From an uncultured Eubacteriales bacterium (lineage in GTDB: Bacteria > Bacillota > Clostridia > Oscillospirales > Oscillospiraceae), in the NCBI GenBank assembly GCA_900551495.1, contig URWG01000111.1, positions 1 to 6,130 of the forward strand: a stretch of 6,130 nt of DNA, in the 5' to 3' direction. Made by a program: the position numbers and the translations under genes. Positions 1-6,070 of this stretch are shown piece by piece; the first letter of the stretch is position 1, and each line of letters begins with the position of its first letter. The notes beneath the pieces are model-generated. The model searched no databases. It was given only the letters and a program-made list of their open reading frames with translations, and was not told the DNA's origin.

Positions 1-54
1 CGCTGTATCCGCCACAGGCGGCGCTCGCAAACGTCCCCCCTTACACAGGGGAGG
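1..54. repeat. Double-hairpin intergenic repeat, cut by the left edge
   Basis: Two hairpins stand side by side. The first is a perfect 5-bp stem CCGCC/GGCGG with loop ACA (9-21). The second pairs the C-run at 34-40 with GGGGAGG at 48-54 across loop TTACACA, with one mismatch and one T-G pair. Short GC-rich palindromes built around a TTACACA/TGTGTAA loop and a CCTCCCC-type stem look, from memory, like dispersed intergenic repeats of gut Clostridia. That family assignment is recollection, not a search. The element appears to continue left of the window, so its real end is not visible. It could instead be a one-off structure at the 3' end of the upstream transcript. Confidence 0.35.
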
Positions 55-124
55 CATTGGTGCGAACTTTCTTTGGAACGCTTTTGCGTAATTCAGCACA
101 AATCCACTCCACTATACGCAAGAA

Positions 125-153
125 CCGTTACCCAATCGGGTAGCGGATTTTTT
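125..153 (+). terminator. Rho-independent terminator of the upstream transcript
   Basis: A 9-bp stem (125-133 with 138-146) includes one G-T pair and closes on a 4-nt loop AATC. It is followed by A and then six T residues (148-153). Stem, tight loop and T-run read correctly only on the + strand. It therefore ends a transcript entering from the left and isolates the glg promoter from it. The upstream gene is outside the window. Confidence 0.8.
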
Positions 154-195
154 GCATATTCATCGGGAACGGGGCGGAAGATTTTCTCGCAAAGC

Positions 196-209
196 GGGGA
201 AATTTCCCC
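196..209. promoter_or_regulatory. 14-bp perfect palindrome, possible operator or weak terminator
   Basis: GGGGAAATTTCCCC is a perfect palindrome. As RNA it would fold into a 5-bp GGGGA/TCCCC stem with loop AATT, followed by the T-rich ATATTTTT, so it could act as a weak second terminator for read-through past 125-153. As DNA it could be a protein-binding site about 100 bp upstream of the glgB -35. A second 14-bp palindrome starts only three bases after it, which favours a binding-site cluster. I do not recognise a regulator for this sequence. Confidence 0.4.
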
Positions 210-212
210 ATA

Positions 213-226
213 TTTTTCGCGAAAAA
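213..226. promoter_or_regulatory. 14-bp perfect palindrome TTTTTCGCGAAAAA, possible operator
   Basis: This perfect palindrome with a central CGCG has no room for a hairpin loop without breaking the core, so a dimeric DNA-binding protein is a more natural reader than RNA folding. Its centre is 17 bp from that of the preceding palindrome, somewhat more than one and a half helical turns. It lies about 83 bp upstream of the glgB -35 and could be a site for an activator or a looping repressor. A central CG is common in LacI-family operators, but the rest does not let me name a regulator. Confidence 0.4.
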
Positions 227-308
227 CGCCGTACAATACAAAGAAATGGCGCAATTACGAAATCTAAGCGGAATATTCAACAAAAATGTGAAAAATCTTT
301 CAAGATAG

Positions 309-336
309 TTGCATTTTTTGTGCAAAGTGGTATAAT
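309..336 (+). promoter_or_regulatory. Promoter of the glgBCDA operon (extended -10)
   Basis: A perfect TATAAT (331-336) is preceded by TG at 328-329, which makes an extended -10. A weak -35, TTGCAT (309-314), lies 16 bp upstream. Transcription should start near 342-344, giving a leader of roughly 38-40 nt before the glgB ATG. The upstream sequence from 255 to 308 is A/T-rich, which suits a housekeeping-sigma promoter. No other good promoter is visible within the operon, so all four genes are probably transcribed from here. The start point is a prediction. Confidence 0.75.
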
Positions 337-349
337 GAAACCGTTGGTA
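335..349 (+). promoter_or_regulatory. cre-like site (CcpA operator) over the transcription start
   Basis: ATGAAACCGTTGGTA fits the degenerate cre consensus WTGNAANCGNWNNCW at every defined position except the last C, which is T at 348. It overlaps the end of the -10 and the predicted start point, where a bound CcpA-type protein would block initiation. The left half is good. The right half is poor when judged as a palindrome, so chance similarity is possible. Whether this organism has CcpA cannot be seen here. Confidence 0.35.
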
Positions 350-361
350 ACCGAACTGCGC

Positions 362-369
362 AAAGGAGG
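362..369 (+). promoter_or_regulatory. Ribosome binding site of glgB
   Basis: AAAGGAGG is a full Shine-Dalgarno match, 12 nt ahead of the ATG at 382. That spacing is a little long. No closer purine-rich match and no other in-frame ATG nearby fits better, and the protein beginning at 382 has the expected start of a short-form GlgB. Confidence 0.8.
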
Positions 370-381
370 CAGACAGAGAAA

Positions 382-2283
382 ATGGAGCAAAACCTGCACA
401 ATGCCCTGAAACGCTTTTCCTCCGGCGACGAGCTGCGGGCGTATACCTATTTGGGGTGCCACCGTGCCGAGCGTGACGGCGTGAGCGGCTACAGCTTCCG
501 CGTTTGGGCGCCGAATGCCGCGGGCGTCAGCGTCGTCGGTGATTGGAACTTTTGGAATCCGGACGATCTGCCGATGGAACCGGTGGAGTACGGCGTCTGG
601 GAGGCGTTTTCTCCCTATGCAAGGGAGGGCAACGCCTATAAATTCTTCATCCGAAAGCGAAACGGCGGAACGGTCTACAAATCCGACCCCTACGGCTTCC
701 GCTGCTGTGCGCTGCCGGACACCTCAAGCCGTATCTGCACGCTGGAGGGCTACGAGTGGAAGGATGCTGCCTACCGCCGTCAGCAGGGAAAGCGCAAGCT
801 GCTGGACAGCGCGATGAATATTTATGAGATGCACTTCGGCTCGTGGCGGCGCAAGCCCGACGGCTCGTGCTACCGCTATGACGAGCTTGCCGAGGAGCTG
901 GTGCCGTATCTGAAGGACATGGGCTACACGCACGTTGAGCTGATGCCGCTTTCGGAGTATCCCTACGACCCCTCGTGGGGGTATCAGGTGACGGGCTACT
1001 ACGCGCCGACCTTCCGCTACGGCGAGCCGCAGCAGCTCATGCACTTTGTCGACCGCTGCCATCAGGCGGGGATCGGCGTGCTGCTGGACTGGGTTCCGGC
1101 GCATTTCCCGAAGGATGAGAACGGGCTGTATGAATTTGACGGCTCGTGCTGCTATGAGCTGTCCGACCCGATGATGAACGAGCACCCCGATTGGACGACC
1201 CGCATTTTCGATTTCGGCAAGGGAGAGGTGCAGTCCTTCCTGATCTCCAACGCGGTCTATTGGCTGGAGATGTACCACATCGACGGACTGCGGGTGGATG
1301 CGGTGGCGTCGATGCTGTACCTCGACTACGGGCGCCGCGAGTTCCGCCCGAACAAATACGGCGGGCGCGAAAATTTGGAGGCGATCGCCTTCCTGCGCAA
1401 GCTCAACCGCGCGATCTTTTCCGTGCGCCGCAACGCCATCACAGCGGCGGAGGAATCCACCGCCTTCCCGATGGTGACCAAGCCCGACTACGACGGCGGC
1501 TTGGGCTTCCTGTTCAAGTGGAACATGGGCTGGATGAACGACATGCTGAAATATATGTCGCTCGACCCGCTCTGGCGCAAGGGCAGCCACAACAATCTGA
1601 CCTTCTCCATGACCTACGCCTATTCGGAGAATTTCATCCTGCCGCTGTCGCACGACGAGGTCGTCCACGGCAAATGCTCGCTCATCAACAAGATGCCCGG
1701 CGAATATGATGAAAAGTTCCGCAATCTGCGCGTGTTTTACGCCTACGCCATCGGTCACCCGGGCAAGAAGCTGAGCTTCATGGGCAACGAATTTGCGCAG
1801 TTTATCGAATGGAGATATGACCGGCAGCTTGACTGGATGCTGCTGGATTACGAACGCCACCGTCAGATGCAGGATTACGTCCGAACGCTGAATCATTTCT
1901 ACCTGGACAACAGCAGTATGTGGAACAACGATTCGGACTGGAACGGCTTCAAATGGATCTCCGCCGACGACCGCGACAACAGCGTTATCGCCTTCCGCCG
2001 CATTGACAGACGCGGACGCGAGGTGATCTGCCTGTACAATTTCTGCCCGGTCAGACGTGAGGATTACCGTCTCGGACTGCCCCGCGCGGGCGAATACGAG
2101 GTCGTGTTCAGCTCGGAGGAGGAGCGCTTCGGCGGACGCGGCGTTCCGCAGCCGAGCGTTACGGCGCAGCGTACCCCGCTCCACGGTCTGCCCTACAGCG
2201 GCAGCTTTACCATCGCACCGATGTCCGCGGTATTCTATAAACGCAAGGTTGCACCCAGAAAAGTCGGGGCTGGCACGGACTGA
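382..2283 (+). CDS. glgB: 1,4-alpha-glucan branching enzyme GlgB
   Basis: This cytoplasmic enzyme cleaves an alpha-1,4 glucan chain and transfers the segment to form an alpha-1,6 branch. The 633-residue protein has a CBM48-type N-terminal domain (about 25-120, with FRVWAPNA at 39-46 and GDWNFWN at 53-59), a GH13 catalytic barrel (about 145-510) and a C-terminal beta domain (about 530-620). The GH13 regions are all present: DWVPAHF (236-242), GLRVDAV with nucleophile Asp306, AEEST with acid/base Glu357, and LSHDEVVHG with transition-state Asp425. The length matches the short Firmicute form with one N-terminal module; the E. coli enzyme, at about 728 residues, has an extra one. The last dozen residues form a basic tail with no recognised role. 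It is first in the operon, 27 nt ahead of glgC. No key residue is missing and the family call is secure. Confidence 0.97.
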   Translation: MEQNLHNALKRFSSGDELRAYTYLGCHRAERDGVSGYSFRVWAPNAAGVSVVGDWNFWNPDDLPMEPVEYGVWEAFSPYAREGNAYKFFIRKRNGGTVYKSDPYGFRCCALPDTSSRICTLEGYEWKDAAYRRQQGKRKLLDSAMNIYEMHFGSWRRKPDGSCYRYDELAEELVPYLKDMGYTHVELMPLSEYPYDPSWGYQVTGYYAPTFRYGEPQQLMHFVDRCHQAGIGVLLDWVPAHFPKDENGLYEFDGSCCYELSDPMMNEHPDWTTRIFDFGKGEVQSFLISNAVYWLEMYHIDGLRVDAVASMLYLDYGRREFRPNKYGGRENLEAIAFLRKLNRAIFSVRRNAITAAEESTAFPMVTKPDYDGGLGFLFKWNMGWMNDMLKYMSLDPLWRKGSHNNLTFSMTYAYSENFILPLSHDEVVHGKCSLINKMPGEYDEKFRNLRVFYAYAIGHPGKKLSFMGNEFAQFIEWRYDRQLDWMLLDYERHRQMQDYVRTLNHFYLDNSSMWNNDSDWNGFKWISADDRDNSVIAFRRIDRRGREVICLYNFCPVRREDYRLGLPRAGEYEVVFSSEEERFGGRGVPQPSVTAQRTPLHGLPYSGSFTIAPMSAVFYKRKVAPRKVGAGTD

Positions 2284-2302
2284 GCCGCCCTATCATATGA
2301 AC

Positions 2303-2308
2303 AAGGAG
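2303..2308 (+). promoter_or_regulatory. Ribosome binding site of glgC, favours the second ATG
   Basis: AAGGAG ends only 2 nt before the ATG at 2311 but 8 nt before the in-frame ATG at 2317. The 8-nt spacing is the normal one, so ribosomes more likely begin at 2317 (protein starting MNFQKKRC) and the first two codons of the longer call may not be translated. Confidence 0.65.
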
Positions 2309-2310
2309 AG

Positions 2311-3504
2311 ATGAGCATGAATTTTCAGAAAAAGCGCTGTGTCGCGATGCTCCTTGCCGGCGGGCAGGGAAGCCGTCTGATGGTGTTGACGGAAAACACC
2401 GCAAAGCCTGCAGTCCCCTTTGGCGGCAAGTACCGCATCATTGATTTTCCCCTGTCCAACTGCGTGAACTCCGGCATCGATACGGTGGGTATCCTGACCC
2501 AGTATCAGCCGCTGGAGCTGAACGAATACATCGGCAACGGTCAGCCGTGGCACCTCAACCGCTCCCACGGCGGCGTGCAGGTGCTCCCGCCCTATGCCCG
2601 CAGCAAAAAATCCGAGTGGTATAAGGGCACGGCGAACGCCATTTATCAGAATATCGCGTTCATCGAGCGCTACGATCCGGACAATGTGCTGATCCTGTCC
2701 GGCGACCACATCTACAAGATGGACTACGCCGCAATGCTGCGCTACCACGAGAAGATGAATGCGGACTGCACCATCGCCGTCCGCACCGTCCCGCTCACCG
2801 AGGCAAGCCGCTTCGGTATCATGAACACCCGCGAGGACGGCGCGATCTACGAATTTGAGGAGAAGCCCAAGCATCCGAAGAGCACCAACGCCTCCATGGG
2901 CATCTACATATTCAAGTGGGACATCCTCCGCCGCTTCCTGATCGCCGACGAGGAGGACCCGACCTCCGAAAATGACTTCGGCAAGAACGTCATTCCCGCG
3001 CTGCTCAATGCGGGTCATCGGATGTATGCCTATGAATTCAACGGCTACTGGAAGGATGTCGGCACTATCAATTCCCTTTGGGAGGCGAACATGGAGCTGC
3101 TGGGCACCGAGCCTGCCTTCAACCTCTACGGCGAAAAGGGCAAGCGCATCTACGCCCGAAACTACGCCATGCCGTCGAGCTTTATCGCCGCCGAATCGGA
3201 GAATTACAACAGCTTTATCGCCGAGGGCTGCGAGATTTACGGCTGTATCCGCCATTCCATCATCTCCACCGGCTGTATCGTCGAGCACGGCGCGCTTGTG
3301 GAGGACAGCGTGATCATGCCGAACGTCCGCATTGAGAGCGGCGCGATCATCCGCCATGCCATCGTCGGCGAGGACTGCGTGCTCCGCCGCGGCTGCGTGA
3401 TCGGCGGGAGCTTCGCCGAGGACGAGCCGAAGCAGATCAGCGTTATCGGCAAGGCGAAAACGCTGGAGCAGAACACGACGATCAAACCCGGCGAGATCTA
3501 CTGA
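2311..3504 (+). CDS. glgC: Glucose-1-phosphate adenylyltransferase, catalytic subunit GlgC
   Basis: It makes ADP-glucose and pyrophosphate from ATP and glucose-1-phosphate, the committed step of glycogen synthesis. The 397 residues (395 from the better-spaced ATG at 2317) comprise a nucleotidyltransferase domain (about 9-265) and a C-terminal left-handed beta-helix of hexapeptide repeats (about 290-390). Catalytic features are intact: the nucleotide loop LLAGGQGSRL (14-23) with Arg22, AKPAVPFGGKYRIIDF (31-46) with Lys32, WYKGTA (103-108), GDHIYK with Asp132 (the counterpart of E. coli Asp142), and FEEKP with glucose-1-phosphate-binding Lys185 (E. coli Lys195). The position of the E. coli fructose-1,6-bisphosphate-activator Lys39 is Asn29 here, in keeping with Firmicute enzymes, which are generally little affected by that activator. 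The neighbouring GlgD is its likely partner in a hetero-oligomer. All evidence agrees on function; only the start is uncertain, by two codons. Confidence 0.97.
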   Translation: MSMNFQKKRCVAMLLAGGQGSRLMVLTENTAKPAVPFGGKYRIIDFPLSNCVNSGIDTVGILTQYQPLELNEYIGNGQPWHLNRSHGGVQVLPPYARSKKSEWYKGTANAIYQNIAFIERYDPDNVLILSGDHIYKMDYAAMLRYHEKMNADCTIAVRTVPLTEASRFGIMNTREDGAIYEFEEKPKHPKSTNASMGIYIFKWDILRRFLIADEEDPTSENDFGKNVIPALLNAGHRMYAYEFNGYWKDVGTINSLWEANMELLGTEPAFNLYGEKGKRIYARNYAMPSSFIAAESENYNSFIAEGCEIYGCIRHSIISTGCIVEHGALVEDSVIMPNVRIESGAIIRHAIVGEDCVLRRGCVIGGSFAEDEPKQISVIGKAKTLEQNTTIKPGEIY

Positions 3505-3508
3505 GAAA

Positions 3509-3516
3509 GGGGAGGG
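3509..3516 (+). promoter_or_regulatory. Ribosome binding site of glgD
   Basis: The G-rich GGGGAGGG sits 8 nt before the ATG at 3525, normal spacing. The next in-frame ATG (3534) would be 17 nt away, so the first ATG is the start. The site occupies most of the 20-nt gap after glgC, leaving no room for a terminator or separate promoter. Confidence 0.75.
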
Positions 3517-3524
3517 CTATCACC

Positions 3525-4643
3525 ATGTCAACTATGGGTATCATTTTTGCCAATATCTATGACAGCTCCCTCGGCGAGCTGACGAACAAGCGGACGATGG
3601 CGTCCCTGCCCTACGGCGGGCGCTACCGCCAGATCGATTTTTCCCTGTCCAATATGACAAATTCCGGCATCTCGCACCTCGGTATCATCACGAAGTATAA
3701 TTATCAGTCGCTTATGAACCACATCGGCTCCGGTCAGGAGTGGGACCTCGACCTCGGCGAGGGCGGGATGGAATTCCTGACGCCCTTTGCCATGGGGCAC
3801 AACGGCTCCTACCGCGGCAAGCTCGAGGCGCTCAATTCCGCAATGCGCTTTTTGGAAAGCTCGCAGGAGGAGTACATCGTGCTGGCGGACAGCGGCGTTC
3901 TGTGCGCCATTGACTTCCGCGAGGTCGTCGAGCAGCACATCGCCTCGGGCGCGGACGTGACGGTCGTGGCGAAAAAGGGCATCTGCAACGGCGTCAAGCA
4001 GCTCGACCTTGCCGTCAAGGTGGACGATAAGCAGCGGGTCACGGACATCGCCGTGGACTACTGCGCCGACGAGAGCTACCTCGCCTCGATGGGCATTTTC
4101 GTCATCAAGCGCGAGTTTATGATGCGCGAGGTCATGGAGGCGGTTGCGCATAACCGCTATCACTTTGAGCGCGACCTTGTCATGCACGGCTTTGCCGAGA
4201 CCGGAATGCAGGTCAACGCCTATCAGTTCAAGGGCGTGGCGCTGTTCAACGAGAGCACGGCGGAGTTCTACCACAACAATTTGGCACTGCTCAATCCCGA
4301 GGTGCGCCACGGTCTGTTCGGTCGCCCGAACCGTACCATCTATACAAAGGTCCGCGACGAGGTGCCCGCCTATTACGGCGACGCGTCACAGATCGACGAC
4401 TGCATTGTCGCCGACGGCTGCACGCTGGAGGGCACGGCGATCCACTCGGTCCTGTTCCGCGGCGTCCGTTTGGGTAAAAATGCCGCAGTGCGTGACTGCA
4501 TCGTGATGCAGGGCTGTCAGATCGGCGAGGGTGCGGAGCTGGAATGTGTCATTCTGGACAAGGAGGTCATCGTCCACCCCGGCGCACGCCTTCGCGGTAC
4601 GTCGGAGCATCCGCTGGTCATTAAAAAAGGAGAAATTGTATGA
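3525..4643 (+). CDS. glgD: GlgD, non-catalytic ADP-glucose pyrophosphorylase subunit
   Basis: This GlgC paralogue of 372 residues is typical of Firmicutes, where it associates with GlgC and modulates its activity while being inactive or nearly so alone. The fold is retained: LPYGGRYRQIDFSLSN (28-43) parallels GlgC 35-50, ASMGI (187-191) is shared, and a hexapeptide-repeat beta-helix runs from about 285 to the end. The active site is lost. The loop GGQGSR of GlgC is NIYDSS here (10-15), Lys32 is replaced by Met25, catalytic Asp132 by Gly124, and glucose-1-phosphate-binding Lys185 by Asp178, by direct alignment within this window. Both proteins end in a matching tail (IKPGEIY in GlgC, IKKGEIV here), showing their common origin. 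The last codons carry the glgA ribosome binding site and the stop overlaps the glgA ATG. Older annotations may call it a second adenylyltransferase; the substitutions argue against catalysis. Confidence 0.93.
   Translation: MSTMGIIFANIYDSSLGELTNKRTMASLPYGGRYRQIDFSLSNMTNSGISHLGIITKYNYQSLMNHIGSGQEWDLDLGEGGMEFLTPFAMGHNGSYRGKLEALNSAMRFLESSQEEYIVLADSGVLCAIDFREVVEQHIASGADVTVVAKKGICNGVKQLDLAVKVDDKQRVTDIAVDYCADESYLASMGIFVIKREFMMREVMEAVAHNRYHFERDLVMHGFAETGMQVNAYQFKGVALFNESTAEFYHNNLALLNPEVRHGLFGRPNRTIYTKVRDEVPAYYGDASQIDDCIVADGCTLEGTAIHSVLFRGVRLGKNAAVRDCIVMQGCQIGEGAELECVILDKEVIVHPGARLRGTSEHPLVIKKGEIV
4626..4632 (+). promoter_or_regulatory. Ribosome binding site of glgA inside the end of glgD
   Basis: AAAGGAG, within an A-rich stretch, lies 7 nt before the glgA ATG at 4640. 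It is formed by the codons for Lys-Lys-Gly-Glu in the GlgD tail. The ATGA at 4640-4643 joins the glgA start to the glgD TGA, so the two genes are probably translationally coupled, although the site is strong enough for independent initiation. Confidence 0.8.
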
Positions 4644-6070
4644 AAATCGCAATGATGGCGTCCGAAGCGGCTCCGTTTGTCAAAACGGGCGGTCTCGGTG
4701 ACGTCGCACAGGCACTGCCGCAGGCGCTGGCGAATATTCCCGGCAACGAGGTCGTGCTGTTCCTGCCGTACTATAAACGGGTGAAGCAGAATCCGAACGT
4801 GGCGGTGGAATTTGTCGGCTCGTTTTCCATGGAGCTTGCGTGGCGCGAGAGCTACGTCGGTATTTTCCGTCTCAAGAGCCGCCGCAAGAAGCTGCAAATC
4901 TACTTTATCGACAACGACTACTACTTCGGCGCACGCGGCACGGTCTACGGCGACTTTGACGACGGCGAGCGCTTCGCCTACTATTCCAAGGCGGTCATGG
5001 CGGCGCTGTATTATATCGACTTCAAGCCCGAGATCCTACACTGCCACGACTGGGAGACGGCAATGGGCATCGTCTACTGCCGCGCACTGTACGGCTCATG
5101 GTGCCCCGAGGTCAAGACGGTCTTTACCATCCACAACGTCGAATATCAGGGCTGGGCGGACCCGACCTTCTTCGACAACACACTCGGTCTGCCGGAGGAA
5201 TACCGCTGCAAGCTGAACTTCGACGGCGCGGTCAACATGATGAAGGGCGCCATTGAGGTGGCGGATATCGTGACCACGGTCTCCAAGACCTACGCGCAGG
5301 AGCTGTGCTACCCCTATTATGCGCATCGGCTGGACGGCGTGCTGCGCTCAAAGTGGCTGTGGGGCATTACCAACGGCATTGACACGGACGTCTACAACCC
5401 GTCGAAGGATACCGCCCTTGCCGTCAACTACAGCGCCGAAAAGATGGCGGGCAAGTGGGAAAACAAGCTCGCGCTGCGTCGGGAGCTGGGACTGCGGACG
5501 GATACCGATGCGCCGATCCTTGCCATGGTGACGCGCCTTGCCGGACACAAGGGCATTGACCTGCTGTGCTATATCGCCCAGCGCCTGCTGGAGCGGGAGA
5601 TCCAGCTCGTCATTGTCGGCACCGGCGAAAAGCAGTACGAATACGCCCTGAGCGCTTTGGCGCGGCAGTATCCCGGGCGTGTCTCGGTGAACCTGTGCTT
5701 CGACCCCGCGTTTGCCTCGCGGGTCTATGCGGGCGCGGACATGTACCTGATGCCGTCGAAATCCGAGCCGTGCGGACTGTCGCAGCTTATCGCAATGCGC
5801 TACGGAACGGTGCCGATCGTCGCCTCCACGGGCGGTCTGCGCGACACCGTGCCGCCGTACAATAATCAGACGGGCGAGGGGCGCGGCTTTACCTTCCAAA
5901 GCTACAATGCCGACGACTTCCTCGGCGCGATCGACCGTGCGGTCGGGCTGTATTACAATGCCCGCGACGAGTGGAACCTGCTTGCAAAGCACGATATGCA
6001 GTGCGACTTCAGCTGGAAGGCGCCCGCAAACGAATATATGCAGATGTACCACGAGCTTTTGGGCAGATAA
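4640..6070 (+). CDS. glgA: Glycogen synthase GlgA (ADP-glucose, GT5)
   Basis: It transfers glucose from ADP-glucose to the non-reducing end of an alpha-1,4 glucan, retaining the anomeric configuration. At 476 residues it matches the usual length of bacterial GlgA (E. coli 477). It has the GT-B fold of family GT5. The N-terminal domain carries the KTGGLGD motif (15-21, Lys15 contacting ADP-glucose), a conserved HDW (136-138) and TIHNVEYQG (163-171). The C-terminal domain carries VTRLAGHKG (297-305, with phosphate-contacting Arg299 and Lys304) and SEPCGLSQL (375-383, with catalytic-site Glu376), followed by YGTVPIVASTGGLRDTV (388-404). There is no signal peptide or membrane segment, as expected for a cytosolic enzyme. 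The ATG overlaps the glgD stop. A hairpin begins in its last five codons and covers the stop codon. Nothing essential is missing. Confidence 0.97.
   Translation: MKIAMMASEAAPFVKTGGLGDVAQALPQALANIPGNEVVLFLPYYKRVKQNPNVAVEFVGSFSMELAWRESYVGIFRLKSRRKKLQIYFIDNDYYFGARGTVYGDFDDGERFAYYSKAVMAALYYIDFKPEILHCHDWETAMGIVYCRALYGSWCPEVKTVFTIHNVEYQGWADPTFFDNTLGLPEEYRCKLNFDGAVNMMKGAIEVADIVTTVSKTYAQELCYPYYAHRLDGVLRSKWLWGITNGIDTDVYNPSKDTALAVNYSAEKMAGKWENKLALRRELGLRTDTDAPILAMVTRLAGHKGIDLLCYIAQRLLEREIQLVIVGTGEKQYEYALSALARQYPGRVSVNLCFDPAFASRVYAGADMYLMPSKSEPCGLSQLIAMRYGTVPIVASTGGLRDTVPPYNNQTGEGRGFTFQSYNADDFLGAIDRAVGLYYNARDEWNLLAKHDMQCDFSWKAPANEYMQMYHELLGR

Larger units (their letters stand above)
1..381. other. Intergenic region upstream of glgB, no gene supported
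   Basis: No convincing coding sequence lies here. One + frame is open from the left edge to base 267, but its translation is low-complexity and basic, its only usable start is a TTG at 73 without a good ribosome binding site, and a strong terminator hairpin sits inside it. The right part, from about 180, is clearly richer in A and T than the genes that follow. The region holds, in order, a repeat-like double hairpin, a long-loop inverted repeat, a rho-independent terminator, two palindromes, and the glgB promoter with its leader. These are listed separately. Confidence 0.75.

Noticed and set aside
232..237. TACAAT as a second -10 upstream of glgB
   Set aside because: No acceptable -35 lies 16-18 bp upstream, and the extended -10 at 331-336 is much better placed.
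1..267. Frame open from the left edge to base 267, possibly the end of an upstream gene
   Set aside because: A strong rho-independent terminator and two palindromes lie inside it, the amino-acid make-up is basic and low-complexity, and the codon use is unlike that of the glg genes.
724..2184. Antisense open frame of 486 codons opposite glgB
   Set aside because: It mirrors a gene with strong G/C third-position bias, which suppresses stops on the opposite strand. The + strand product has all GH13 motifs, and the antisense translation is a repetitive mix rich in Val, Ala, His and Arg with no recognisable domain.
2297..2314. Five-codon frame whose TGA overlaps the first glgC ATG
   Set aside because: It is too short and has no ribosome binding site of its own; it simply contains the glgC Shine-Dalgarno sequence.
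2293..3357. Antisense open frame of 354 codons opposite glgC
   Set aside because: It has the same codon-bias origin; the translation is rich in Ala, Asp, His and Val with no recognisable family and lies opposite a clear GlgC.
3528..4310. Antisense open frame of 260 codons opposite glgD
   Set aside because: It is a shadow of glgD codon usage with no family features.
3525..4643. Second catalytic glucose-1-phosphate adenylyltransferase
   Set aside because: The nucleotide loop, the catalytic Asp and the glucose-1-phosphate-binding Lys are all replaced, which fits GlgD and not a duplicate enzyme.
5348..6052. Antisense open frame of 234 codons opposite glgA
   Set aside because: It is a shadow of glgA codon usage with no recognisable motifs.
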